Made by a program: the position numbers and the translations under genes | Shown: positions 35,925-44,649 of the stretch, in pieces | Layout of the letters: each line of letters starts with the position of its first letter | Numbering within the stretch: position 1 is the stretch's first letter | NCBI GenBank assembly: GCA_049889695.1 | Contig: JBMHCX010000006.1 | Coordinates: 1-64,000, forward strand | Direction of reading: 5' to 3' | Source of the DNA: WTJH01 sp049889695 | GTDB lineage: Bacteria > Bacteroidota > Bacteroidia > Flavobacteriales > Flavobacteriaceae | DNA: 64,000 nucleotides | The notes under the pieces: generated by a model | Told to the model about the DNA's origin: nothing | The model's input: only the letters and a program-made list of their open reading frames with translations | Databases searched by the model: none

Positions 35925-36839
35925 TTAAACCCAAGATTTTGGATGTTTAAGGATATCCACAAGTTCAGCCTCTGGGCTATTTTCTTCGGGCTGATAGTCA
36001 TATCGCCATTGGACATGTGGGGGTAAACTCATCAGTATACTTTCGATTCGGCCGTTGGTCTTTAACCCAAAAAGGGTTCCTTTGTCGTGTACCAAATTAA
36101 ATTCTACATATCGCCCTCTTCTGATTTCCTGCCAATCGCGCTGTTGAGCCGTAAAAGGGGTATTTTTTCTCCTTTCGACGATAGGGATGTAGGCGTCTAA
36201 GAATTTTTCTCCCACACCTGTTACAAAGCTATACCAGTCGTCCATACTTTTAGAGCCATCTGCTTGTAGGTAGTCAAAAAATAAGCCCCCAATACCACGC
36301 GCTTCTTCTCTGTGTTTATTCCAAAAGTATTGATCACATTTTTCTTTGTAAAGCGGATAGAAGTTTGGGTCATGAGCATCGCAAGCAGCCTTACAGGCGG
36401 AATGAAAATGGATGGCATCTTCTTGAAACAAATAGTAGGGCGTGAGGTCTAAACCACCACCAAACCACTGTTTTTCGATATTGCCTTGTTTGTTGTAAAG
36501 CTCAAAATAGCGAAAGTTTGCATGAACAGTCGGGACGAAGGGATTTTTGGGATGAATCACCAAACTAATTCCGGTCGCATAAAAGTCAGCTTCTTTTACA
36601 CCAAAATATTGTTGCATACTGGGCGGTAGAGCACCGTGTACGGCTGAAATATTAACACCCCCTTTTTCGAAAACTGCACCATTTTGAATGATTCGACTTT
36701 GTCCTCCACCACCTTCAGCTCTTTTCCAAAGGTCTTCTTGGAATTTTGCACTGCCGTCGATGTTTTCAATAGCGGAACAAATTTGATTTTGTAGCCCTTC
36801 TATAAAGGGATAAAAGGTAGGTTTAAATGAGGTCTTCAT
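35925..36839 (-). CDS. hemF: Oxygen-dependent coproporphyrinogen III oxidase
   Basis: HemF decarboxylates two propionates of coproporphyrinogen III using O2. The 304-residue protein has GGGQSRIIQNGAVFEKGGVN, WFGGGLDLTPYY and the C-terminal GRYVEFNLVHDKGT with PPHVQWRYDY, all classic family signatures. It lies 1 bp after hemE. Use of HemF and HemJ implies an aerobic route; an oxygen-independent HemN may exist elsewhere. Confidence 0.97.
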   Translation of the reverse strand: MKTSFKPTFYPFIEGLQNQICSAIENIDGSAKFQEDLWKRAEGGGGQSRIIQNGAVFEKGGVNISAVHGALPPSMQQYFGVKEADFYATGISLVIHPKNPFVPTVHANFRYFELYNKQGNIEKQWFGGGLDLTPYYLFQEDAIHFHSACKAACDAHDPNFYPLYKEKCDQYFWNKHREEARGIGGLFFDYLQADGSKSMDDWYSFVTGVGEKFLDAYIPIVERRKNTPFTAQQRDWQEIRRGRYVEFNLVHDKGTLFGLKTNGRIESILMSLPPHVQWRYDYQPEENSPEAELVDILKHPKSWV

Positions 36840-37862
36840 CTAGGCGTAGGATTTAACAGTGTCTACAAAGGCTTTGGCATGATCGACAGGAATATTGGGC
36901 AGTATTCCGTGACCTAAGTTAACGACATAGCGTTGCTGGCCAAAGGCTTTAATCATTTGGCGAACTTCTTTTTGAATGGTTGGAATGGGCGAAAGCAAGC
37001 GCGACGGATCAAAGTTGCCCTGTAGGGTGATTTCTCCGCCCGATAAGTAACGAGCATTTTCAGCACTACATGTCCAATCCACTCCCAAAGCAGATGCTCC
37101 CCATTGACTCATTTCTCTGAGGGCAAACCAACAGCCTTTCCCGAAAACAATGACGGGAATTTCAGGTTTAAGCGCTTCTACGATTTGTTGGATGTAAGGT
37201 GCCGAGAACAGATGGTAGTCGGAAGGACTTAACAAGCCTCCCCATGAGTCGAATACCTGAACGGCGTCTGCTCCAGCCAGTACTTGCGCCTTTAGGTAAG
37301 CAATCGTGACATCTGTGATTTTTTGTAATATCTGGTGAGCGGCTTCAGGCTGAGTAAAACAGAAGGCTTTCGCTTGATCGAAATTTTTAGATCCCTGCCC
37401 TTGCACAAGATAACACAGCAAAGTCCATGGGGATCCCGCAAACCCGATTAAAGGAACTCGGCCCGAAAGAGCTTTTTTAGTCATTTTAAGTGCTTCCATG
37501 ACATAAGAAAGACGATCGTTAACATCCGGGATTTCGAGTTGGTCCAATTGTTCTACTCGACGAATAGGATTTTCGATCCACGGACCCACACCATCTTTCA
37601 TTTCCACCTCGATTCCCATGGCCTGCAGAACCACTAAAATATCGCTGAAAATAATCGCTGCATCGACCCCAATCTGATCGATAGGCATTAGCGTGATTTC
37701 GGTCGCTAATTCAGGGGTTTGGCAGCGTGTAAAAAAATCATATTTGTGCTTTAAGGTCATAAAGTCTGGAAGATAACGTCCTGCCTGACGCATCATCCAT
37801 ACCGGTGGGCGGTCGACGGCTTCACCTTTGAGTGCACGAAGAAATAAATCGTTTTGGATCAT
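36840..37862 (-). CDS. hemE: Uroporphyrinogen decarboxylase
   Basis: HemE converts uroporphyrinogen III to coproporphyrinogen III. The 340-residue TIM-barrel protein shows the signatures [16 protein letters not shown] (active-site Arg loop), [15 protein letters not shown] and [18 protein letters not shown]. It overlaps hemD by 4 bp and is followed by hemF after 1 bp. The hem genes are packed end to end, so one transcript from the hemA promoter is likely. Confidence 0.97.
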   Translation of the reverse strand: MIQNDLFLRALKGEAVDRPPVWMMRQAGRYLPDFMTLKHKYDFFTRCQTPELATEITLMPIDQIGVDAAIIFSDILVVLQAMGIEVEMKDGVGPWIENPIRRVEQLDQLEIPDVNDRLSYVMEALKMTKKALSGRVPLIGFAGSPWTLLCYLVQGQGSKNFDQAKAFCFTQPEAAHQILQKITDVTIAYLKAQVLAGADAVQVFDSWGGLLSPSDYHLFSAPYIQQIVEALKPEIPVIVFGKGCWFALREMSQWGASALGVDWTCSAENARYLSGGEITLQGNFDPSRLLSPIPTIQKEVRQMIKAFGQQRYVVNLGHGILPNIPVDHAKAFVDTVKSYA

Positions 37863-38515
37863 AAGTTTTTAAAATATTGATGAATGGTTCCCAGCATTCC
37901 ATTGGCATTCGGCGCGATGGATAGAATGCCATGAGAACCAAATTTTTGATAGGTCGTATGGGTCGATGGGCCTAAACAAAAAGCAGGCCCAGTAGTATTT
38001 TGAGGGACAGAAAAATAACTTTCTACGGCCGATGGGCTAAAAAATAAGAGTCCATCGATTGTTGTTTGTATGGTCTTTGGCGTTAAATGTGTATCGTAAA
38101 CTTCAATGATCTGACATGGACGTTGAAGTGTTGCCAGAGCTTTTTCAATTTTTGGCAGCCTTCTTTTACCACAGATAAAACTGTAGGTTTCTTCCGGATT
38201 GAAATATTGAACTAGATCATCTGCAGTCTGTGCACAGCTCTGGACCTGAATGTTGTATTGCTCTAGGAGCAGCTGTGTTTTGGACCCGACACACACACAT
38301 TTTTTAATTTGAATTTGCGCCCCTAATTTTTTGTGTCGAAAAGCTTGTTCAACAGCATTCTGGCTACTGAATATGACGGTCGATCCCTTCAGTTCAATTT
38401 CGGATAACGACAGCGGTTCGATAGCAATAAAGGGGAATTCGATCAAAGAGAATCCAAGCGATAAAATCCGCTCCTTCAAGGAATAATCGAGCATTTTTGT
38501 GGAGAGAAGTCGCAT
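37859..38515 (-). CDS. hemD: Uroporphyrinogen-III synthase
   Basis: HemD closes hydroxymethylbilane to the type III ring. This 218-residue protein belongs to a poorly conserved family; the sequence supports it through [11 protein letters not shown] and the C-terminal [11 protein letters not shown] motif. Its place between hemC and hemE adds weight. It starts on the hemC stop (TGATG, 1-nt overlap) and its stop overlaps the hemE start by 4 nt. Confidence 0.92.
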   Translation of the reverse strand: MRLLSTKMLDYSLKERILSLGFSLIEFPFIAIEPLSLSEIELKGSTVIFSSQNAVEQAFRHKKLGAQIQIKKCVCVGSKTQLLLEQYNIQVQSCAQTADDLVQYFNPEETYSFICGKRRLPKIEKALATLQRPCQIIEVYDTHLTPKTIQTTIDGLLFFSPSAVESYFSVPQNTTGPAFCLGPSTHTTYQKFGSHGILSIAPNANGMLGTIHQYFKNL

Positions 38516-39417
38516 CAGTGCTTTAAGGATTCCATTATTTTTTTTCCCCCCTGATCCAGCAGATTTTCTGCTATTCGTCGGGGTTCGCTTTCCCAGGCAT
38601 CTTGGGCGATAAATTCATCAACAGTAAGGGCTTGAGATCCATCTGGCGAAAACAGACCTCCTCGGAACTGCCATCCCTGTTGAAGGGGTTTTGCCCAAGC
38701 GCCAATAGGTGCGCTGCATCCTCCCTCTAGAGTTCTCAGAAATTGGCGTTCCATTTGAACCGATCGCCAACTTTTTCTGCAGTTCAGTTCTTGTAGCAAG
38801 TGCATTAATTCTTGTTCTCCTACCCGAATACAGACACCTACAGCTCCCTGAGCAGCTGCAGGGATCATCCAGTCCAATACGCTGTATTTTTCTGGAAGTA
38901 GCCCCAAACGCTCTAATCCTACCTCAGCAAAAATGGCGCCGCCCCAATCCGATTCTCTTAATTTTCTCAGGCGAGTTTGAACATTTCCTCTCAGATTGTC
39001 GAATCTATGATGCGGGTATTTATGCAACCATTGGGCTCTTCTGCGGATGCTCCCGCTGGCAATAGTAGCAACTTCCTCTGCTGGGTATTTGTCGGAGTAA
39101 GCGAGTATGTCATGAACAGTTCCACGAGGGAGTACTGCAGCCAAAACAATTCCTTTGGCTAGTTGGGTCGGGACATCTTTGAGACTGTGAACGGCAATGT
39201 CTATTTCGCCCGTTAGTAAAGCGATGTCTAGTTCTTTAGTAAACACCCCTTGTATTCCCATTTCATATAGGGGTTGCGTTAGATTTTGATCACCGGTACT
39301 CTCAATTTTCACCAACTCATTTTCAGCATTGATCCGATTTAAGGCTGTAGAAACTTCTCGCGCTTGCCAAAGCGCCAATTCACTTTTTCGAGTACCGATC
39401 CGCCAAATTTTATTCAT
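38515..39417 (-). CDS. hemC: Hydroxymethylbilane synthase (porphobilinogen deaminase)
   Basis: HemC polymerises four porphobilinogens onto a covalent dipyrromethane cofactor. The cofactor cysteine is C234 in EGGCSAPIGAW. Other motifs are IGTRKSELALWQA, HSLKDVPT and SIRRRAQWL. It has 300 residues. Its first codons overlap the hemA 3' end by 8 nt, indicating coupled translation. Confidence 0.97.
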   Translation of the reverse strand: MNKIWRIGTRKSELALWQAREVSTALNRINAENELVKIESTGDQNLTQPLYEMGIQGVFTKELDIALLTGEIDIAVHSLKDVPTQLAKGIVLAAVLPRGTVHDILAYSDKYPAEEVATIASGSIRRRAQWLHKYPHHRFDNLRGNVQTRLRKLRESDWGGAIFAEVGLERLGLLPEKYSVLDWMIPAAAQGAVGVCIRVGEQELMHLLQELNCRKSWRSVQMERQFLRTLEGGCSAPIGAWAKPLQQGWQFRGGLFSPDGSQALTVDEFIAQDAWESEPRRIAENLLDQGGKKIMESLKH

Positions 39418-40624
39418 GATAATCGAGTTGGAAGATGGATTGGAGGATATTGTACAGCTCCTCTGTTTTATGAGGCGACTTTTTGAGGTAGGCAGCTACA
39501 TTACCAGTTATTTTTTGAGCCAAAAATTCTTTTTGTTCTTCCTCTTTTCCTGAAGTGGGGTCATGTGTTTCCAGATGCTCCATGATCATCTGTTTGATAT
39601 TTTTTAGATAAGGAGCAAACTTCCGTTGTTTGAGCCAAATATTGAAGTCTTGGAAACTTGCTTCGACGATATTTTCTGCTTGAGGCAAGTGTTTGTAGCG
39701 CTCTGCCCGATTAGCTTCAGTAATTTTTGACAACTGATCTACGTCGATGCGTTCTACATGCGGCAGTTCGGCTATTTCAGGAGATGCATTTGCGGGGATA
39801 GATAGGTCTAGGACAAGGAGCTTGTGGTCGTTTTCCAAATGCTCAGGGCGAATAGTCGGTTCTGGGGCACCTGTCGCAACGATCAAGATATGGGCTTCTT
39901 GCAAAGTTTCTTGAAGTTGCTCTACAGGTCGAATTTCCAGCGTGTGCTTTTGTGCGAGTTTTGCCGCCTTTTCCAAAGTTCTGTTCAGGAGTATTATCCT
40001 GTCTTTTGGTCGATGCTTGATGAGGTTCTCACAAGTATTCCTACCGATTTTCCCAGTGCCATACAAAACGATGGTTCGGGAATCGTCTGGAGCATAATTC
40101 TGAAGGATATATTGTACGGCCGCAAAGGCTACTGAGGTGGCTCCAGAAGAAATTTCTGTTTCCGTTTTTACCTGCTTACTGGCTTGAATTACGCTATTGA
40201 TGAGCCGCTCCATTTGTCCATCGGCCAGATGCTTGGCCTTGGAGACGTAAAAGCTTTTTTTGATCTGGCTGATAATCTCGAAATCCCCTAGAATTTGACT
40301 TTCCAGTCCAGTACCCACCCGAAACAAATGATGAAGCGCTTCTTCCCCAACATGCTGATAGGCCAATTGCTCTAGCTGTCCACGATGGCCAGTCGTAAAC
40401 GCCATCCACAATTCCTTGAGTTGGAGTAATGATGCATCGAAGCTGTATAATTCTGTACGGTTGCAAGTACTCAGCACTAGCATGTTAGAAATCCCACACC
40501 GCAAGGCTTCTTCCAATAATTGGTCGATAACGCCTTCGCTTAAACTGAATTGACCACGGGTTTGGGTGTCTGCTTCTTTATAGCTTATGCCTATACAGGC
40601 AAAATCAAATGTATTTTGATTCAT
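39410..40624 (-). CDS. hemA: Glutamyl-tRNA reductase
   Basis: HemA reduces glutamyl-tRNA to glutamate-1-semialdehyde with NADPH, the first committed step of C5 heme synthesis. The catalytic cysteine is C54 in STCNRTELY. The NADPH domain contains VLYGTGKIGRNTCENL, and a helical dimerisation domain completes the 404 residues. It is first in the minus-strand hem operon behind a good promoter (40646-40677). hemL is not in the window. Confidence 0.96.
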   Translation of the reverse strand: MNQNTFDFACIGISYKEADTQTRGQFSLSEGVIDQLLEEALRCGISNMLVLSTCNRTELYSFDASLLQLKELWMAFTTGHRGQLEQLAYQHVGEEALHHLFRVGTGLESQILGDFEIISQIKKSFYVSKAKHLADGQMERLINSVIQASKQVKTETEISSGATSVAFAAVQYILQNYAPDDSRTIVLYGTGKIGRNTCENLIKHRPKDRIILLNRTLEKAAKLAQKHTLEIRPVEQLQETLQEAHILIVATGAPEPTIRPEHLENDHKLLVLDLSIPANASPEIAELPHVERIDVDQLSKITEANRAERYKHLPQAENIVEASFQDFNIWLKQRKFAPYLKNIKQMIMEHLETHDPTSGKEEEQKEFLAQKITGNVAAYLKKSPHKTEELYNILQSIFQLDYHE

Positions 40625-40645
40625 AAATACGCCTAAAATCCACTA

Positions 40646-40677
40646 CAAAAATAAGGGCTCCTTAAATCAAAAAACAA
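40646..40677 (-). promoter_or_regulatory. Promoter of the hemA operon
   Basis: On the minus strand TTG at 40677-40675 and TATTTTTG at 40653-40646 are separated by 21 bp, matching the Bacteroidota pattern. The hemA ATG lies 21 nt further. A palindrome lies just upstream of the -33 element. Confidence 0.65.
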
Positions 40678-40679
40678 CG

Positions 40680-40695
40680 CTAAAAGTTCTTTTAG
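40680..40695. promoter_or_regulatory. Palindrome CTAAAAG-TT-CTTTTAG between hemA and the AraC gene
   Basis: Two perfect 7-bp arms with a 2-bp centre lie 3 bp upstream of the hemA -33 element and about 90 bp before the divergent AraC-type regulator gene. It is a candidate operator. AraC proteins more often bind direct repeats, so another dimeric regulator is possible. Confidence 0.45.
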
Positions 40696-40787
40696 TGTCA
40701 AAAGCTGTACTTTTATATCATTGTTGAAAAATCTCAGCGAAAATCAACATTTTTATTTAGAATGAATATAAATTAAAAAAGTGTTAT

Positions 40788-41672
40788 ATGTCTAAAAACA
40801 ACGACAAAAGGGCATTTATTTCTTTAAGTGATGAAGAGGACTTTAAAATCTTACATGCAGAAAACACAGCTAGTTGTCAGCAGGTCTTTTCCCACGCAGT
40901 GCAGGAAACCTTATTACAATTCCATTTTTGCACCCGTGGTTCAGCCGTATTTTCCTATCATCAGGGCAATTATATCCAACGCTTAACCGCCTCTAGCAGT
41001 AATTTACTCTACAACCCTCAGTTGGTACTGCCAATAGACGTTGAGATGCAAACAGATACGGAGGTTCTGATATTGTTGATTTCCATTCAGAAATTTCACA
41101 AATTATTTTCTCAAGACGCGGAGCATATTTCTTTTTTAAGCCCCACAAATATTTCTAAAAAGTATTACCATTCAAAAGAAATCAGCCCCGCCATGATGGT
41201 TGTTCTCAAACAAATGGCTTATTCTAAAATTCATCCCAGTATGCTTCCGCTCTATTTGAAGGCAAAAGTATATGAGTTGTTGAGTTTGTATTTTAATGTG
41301 AATGCAGAAACCGCCGTAGAGCAATGTCCTTTTTTAGCGGATGAAACCAATGTTCAAAAAATTCGACAAGCTAAAACGATAATTTTAGAGCACATGGCCG
41401 AGCCACCGAGTCTGCAGGAATTGGCTGATGAAATTGGGTTGAGCCTTAAGAAGTTAAAAGAAGGCTTTAAACAATTGTATGGCGATACAGTCTATGGCTA
41501 TCTTTTGGACCATAAAATGGAGGAAGCCCGACGGATGTTAAATGCTCAGCAACACAACGTCAACGAAGTAGGTTTGAAACTGGGGTACAGTACCTCAAGC
41601 CATTTTATTGCTGCATTTAAAAAGAAATATGGGACAACCCCCAAGAAATATCTAATGTCTTTATCTTCGTAA
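40788..41672 (+). CDS. AraC family transcriptional regulator
   Basis: A 294-residue regulator. Residues about 190-292 form the double helix-turn-helix AraC domain (LQELADEIGLSLKKLKEGFK and GLKLGYSTSSHFIAAFKKKYGTTPKKYL). The N-terminal part is a PchR-like sensory region, probably cupin-like (FCTRGSAVFSYHQGNYI). PchR-type proteins sense iron-siderophore or related signals, so iron or heme precursors are plausible here. It is divergent from the hemA operon and 12 bp upstream of hemH, so control of both arms is likely. Confidence 0.92.
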   Translation: MSKNNDKRAFISLSDEEDFKILHAENTASCQQVFSHAVQETLLQFHFCTRGSAVFSYHQGNYIQRLTASSSNLLYNPQLVLPIDVEMQTDTEVLILLISIQKFHKLFSQDAEHISFLSPTNISKKYYHSKEISPAMMVVLKQMAYSKIHPSMLPLYLKAKVYELLSLYFNVNAETAVEQCPFLADETNVQKIRQAKTIILEHMAEPPSLQELADEIGLSLKKLKEGFKQLYGDTVYGYLLDHKMEEARRMLNAQQHNVNEVGLKLGYSTSSHFIAAFKKKYGTTPKKYLMSLSS

Positions 41673-41684
41673 AAAATTTGCGAA

Positions 41685-42716
41685 ATGAAAGGGGTGTTGT
41701 TGGTTAATTTAGGGTCTCCCGATTCTACAGATCCGAAGGATGTAAAATCCTATTTAAATGAATTCTTAATGGACGAAAGGGTAATAGACCTACCCAAGCC
41801 TTTGCGAACCTTATTGGTGCAGGGCATTATTCTAAATACGCGTCCAAAAAAATCGGCCAAAGCTTATGCAAAAATCTGGTGGGAGGAAGGCTCCCCTCTG
41901 ATTGTTCTATCCGAGCGACTGCAGGCCGGGATTCAGCAAAAAGTAGAACTGCCAGTGAGCTTAGCCATGCGGTACGGAAATCCGAGTATACATTCAGGGT
42001 TAGAGGAATTGTACCAAAAAGGGGTGCGCGAAGTGCTTTTGGTCCCCTTATACCCACAGTTTGCAATGGCCACTACCGAAACGATAATTGTTTTGGCGGA
42101 ACAGCTTCGTGACAAACATTTTCCCGATCTTGATTTTACCATACTCCCCCCGTTTTACAAGCACCCGGACTATATCCGTGTTTTGGCTAACTCCATACAA
42201 AACTATTTGAAAGACAAGGAGTGGGAGCATTTATTATTTTCATATCACGGAGTTCCAGAGCGACATATCCGAAAATCAGATATCACAAAATCGCACTGTA
42301 AGATGGATGGGAAGTGTTGTTTCACCCCTTCTGAAGCACATGCTTATTGCTATCGTCATCAATGTGAAATTACTACCCTAGAAGTAGCCAAATATTTGGA
42401 GTTAAAAGAAGGGAGTTTTTCGACTTCTTTTCAGTCTCGTTTAGGATTAGACCCTTGGCTGAAGCCTTACACCGATAAAACAGTAGAAAAATTTGCAAAA
42501 ACGGGCACTAAACAAATGGCCATTGTAACACCTGCTTTTGTTTCGGACTGTTTGGAAACCTTAGAAGAAATCGGGATGGAAGCAGCCGAAGATTTCGAAG
42601 AAAAAGGAGGAGAACATCTGCATGTGGTTCCGTGTTTAAACGATCAGCCGGATTGGATTAATACCTTAAGTCGTTGGATCGATGAGTGGGCGCACAAGAA
42701 GCCTGCTACCGTATGA
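41685..42716 (+). CDS. hemH: Ferrochelatase
   Basis: HemH inserts Fe2+ into protoporphyrin IX. The protein has 343 residues, with VLLVNLGSPDS at the start, FSYHGVPERH (catalytic His) and a later TPAFVSDCLETLEEI. An insertion after the catalytic His has five cysteines (SHCKMDGKCCF then CYRHQC), a pattern I associate with Bacteroidota homologues; metal binding there is possible but unproven. It lies between the AraC gene and the MATE exporter (ATGA overlap). Confidence 0.96.
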   Translation: MKGVLLVNLGSPDSTDPKDVKSYLNEFLMDERVIDLPKPLRTLLVQGIILNTRPKKSAKAYAKIWWEEGSPLIVLSERLQAGIQQKVELPVSLAMRYGNPSIHSGLEELYQKGVREVLLVPLYPQFAMATTETIIVLAEQLRDKHFPDLDFTILPPFYKHPDYIRVLANSIQNYLKDKEWEHLLFSYHGVPERHIRKSDITKSHCKMDGKCCFTPSEAHAYCYRHQCEITTLEVAKYLELKEGSFSTSFQSRLGLDPWLKPYTDKTVEKFAKTGTKQMAIVTPAFVSDCLETLEEIGMEAAEDFEEKGGEHLHVVPCLNDQPDWINTLSRWIDEWAHKKPATV

Positions 42717-44071
42717 AAAATGCCGCTGCAAAGATGGGGTCGGACCCCATCAATACACTCTTAATTCGACAAGCAGTTCCTGCCTCTCTTGGCGTTTTAG
42801 TGATGTCCCTCAATATTTTGGTCGATACCATTTTCGTTGGGCAGTGGATTGGAGCTGATGCGATCGCCGCTATCAATGTCGTGTTGCCAGTGTCATTTTT
42901 TATTGCAGCCATAGGACTATCTATCGGAATTGGTGGAGGGTCCATTATTTCTCGTTCCTTGGGGAAAGAAGAGCTCTCCACGGCAGTTCATACATTCGGA
43001 AATCAGATTACCTTGACCTTGACCACGATTAGTCTCCTCGTGTTTTTTGGTTTTGTGTATATGGAAAATCTCATTCCCGCATTTGGAGGTAAAGGGAACC
43101 TGTATCCTTTGGCGCGCATCTACTACATCATTGTACTGGCAGGAGTTCCCCTACTTGGATTGTGTATGATGGGCAACAATACCATTCGCGCGGAAGGGAA
43201 ACCCAAATACGCCATGTACGCAATGATGTTACCGTCCATTTCAAATTTGTTATTAGATGTCGTTTTCATCAAATTTTTGGATTGGGGGATGTACGGAGCT
43301 GCTTGGGCAACCTCGATTTCCTATGGGGTTTGTTTGGCTTATATCGTTTATTTTTTTGCTTCAGGAAAGTCAGAACTAAAGCCCCAGCTGAAAGATTTTA
43401 TACTGAAGTGGGCCATCATCAAAGAAATGATCGCTTTGGGGTTTGTCACATTGGCTCGTCAGGGAACAGTAAGTATCAGTATTTTACTGATCAATAATAT
43501 CCTTTTTGATTTAAGCGGAGAAACAGGGGTTGCCGTTTATGCCGTACTAAGTAGAATGCTCATTTTTGCTTTTTTCCCCATATTGGGAATCACACAAGGG
43601 TTTGTTCCTATTGCGGGCTATAATTACGGTGCAAAAAACACCAACCGTGTCATTGAAGTTATTCGAACTGCTTTGACCTATGCGTGTTTACTGTCTTGTT
43701 TTCTTTTTGGATTAATAGTCTTGTTTAACAACCAAATCCCAGTAATCTTCACAGACGATATAGGGGTGATAACTGAAGCGTCTTCAGCAATTATATGGGT
43801 TTTTGCCGCCATGCCTATCGTCAGTATTCAGCTGATAGGCGCTGCCTATTTCCAAGCCATTGGCAAGGCTGTCCCAGCATTATTACTTACCCTAACACGA
43901 CAGGGCTTTTTCCTAATTCCCTTGGTGTATATTTTGCCCTTGTGGTACAACCAAAAAGGGGTTTGGATGGCTTTTGCTTTTGCGGATTTTCTGGCGACCA
44001 TTGTCACAGCATTTTTCTTATGGCTTGAAATCCGACGATATCGCGCAAGAGCAGCAGCACAAACCATATAG
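42713..44071 (+). CDS. MATE family efflux transporter
   Basis: A 452-residue inner-membrane exporter with about 12 hydrophobic helices and the MATE pattern PINTLLIRQAVPASLGVLVMSL near its N-terminus, then QGFVPIAGYNYGAKN in the second half. It uses a Na+ or H+ gradient to export cationic compounds. The ATG at 42713 overlaps the hemH stop (ATGA), so they are coupled. Its position between hemH and hemJ raises the possibility of export of porphyrin or another toxic intermediate; this is only inference. Confidence 0.93.
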   Translation: MKNAAAKMGSDPINTLLIRQAVPASLGVLVMSLNILVDTIFVGQWIGADAIAAINVVLPVSFFIAAIGLSIGIGGGSIISRSLGKEELSTAVHTFGNQITLTLTTISLLVFFGFVYMENLIPAFGGKGNLYPLARIYYIIVLAGVPLLGLCMMGNNTIRAEGKPKYAMYAMMLPSISNLLLDVVFIKFLDWGMYGAAWATSISYGVCLAYIVYFFASGKSELKPQLKDFILKWAIIKEMIALGFVTLARQGTVSISILLINNILFDLSGETGVAVYAVLSRMLIFAFFPILGITQGFVPIAGYNYGAKNTNRVIEVIRTALTYACLLSCFLFGLIVLFNNQIPVIFTDDIGVITEASSAIIWVFAAMPIVSIQLIGAAYFQAIGKAVPALLLTLTRQGFFLIPLVYILPLWYNQKGVWMAFAFADFLATIVTAFFLWLEIRRYRARAAAQTI

Positions 44072-44106
44072 TTTTGTATTTTTAAGCGAAAGCAAAAAAT
44101 TATACT

Positions 44107-44649
44107 GTGGTTTATAACTACATCAAGGCACTTCACTTAATTTTTGTCATCACATGGTTTGCAGGCTTGTTCTACATGCCACGATTGCTCATCTATTATT
44201 TGGAAGCTGCTGAAAAGCCCAAAGAAGTTAAAGAAATCTTACAAGCACAATTTACCTTGATGGCCAAAAGACTTTGGTTTATCATTACTTGGCCGTCGGC
44301 CATTTTGGCCATATTTTTTGCCCTTTGGTTGTTGTTTCTAATGCCTTCATGGCTGACCCAACATTGGATGTTAATTAAACTGGGGTTTGTTGTGCTATTG
44401 GTTTTATATCATTTTAAAACCCACCAAATGTTTCGGCAAATGCAGCAGGGGATCTTACCCTACAGCGCCTACTACATGCGTATTTGGAATGAAGGGGCAA
44501 CGCTCATCCTTTTTGCGATTGTTTTTCTAGTGATTTTAAAAACCACCATTCATTGGGTGTTTGGCCTAGTGGGCTTGGTAGGTCTTTCCATTCTATTGAT
44601 GCTGGGGATTAGATTGTACAAAAATTGGCGGCAAAAAAATGAGTCTTAA
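44107..44649 (+). CDS. hemJ: Protoporphyrinogen IX oxidase HemJ
   Basis: HemJ oxidises protoporphyrinogen IX to protoporphyrin IX at the inner membrane. This 180-residue four- to five-helix protein has YIKALHLIFVITWFAGLFYMPRL at the N-terminus, containing the conserved His near residue 10, and lies beside hemH. It resembles CopD/UPF0093 proteins, but the hem context favours HemJ. A stop codon lies just upstream in frame and there is no ATG, so GTG at 44107 is the start. Its stop overlaps the kinase ATG (TAATG). Confidence 0.92.
   Translation: MVYNYIKALHLIFVITWFAGLFYMPRLLIYYLEAAEKPKEVKEILQAQFTLMAKRLWFIITWPSAILAIFFALWLLFLMPSWLTQHWMLIKLGFVVLLVLYHFKTHQMFRQMQQGILPYSAYYMRIWNEGATLILFAIVFLVILKTTIHWVFGLVGLVGLSILLMLGIRLYKNWRQKNES

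Noticed and set aside
44107..44649. Annotation of this gene as a copper resistance CopD protein
   Set aside because: The N-terminal helix pattern and the hem gene context fit HemJ better.
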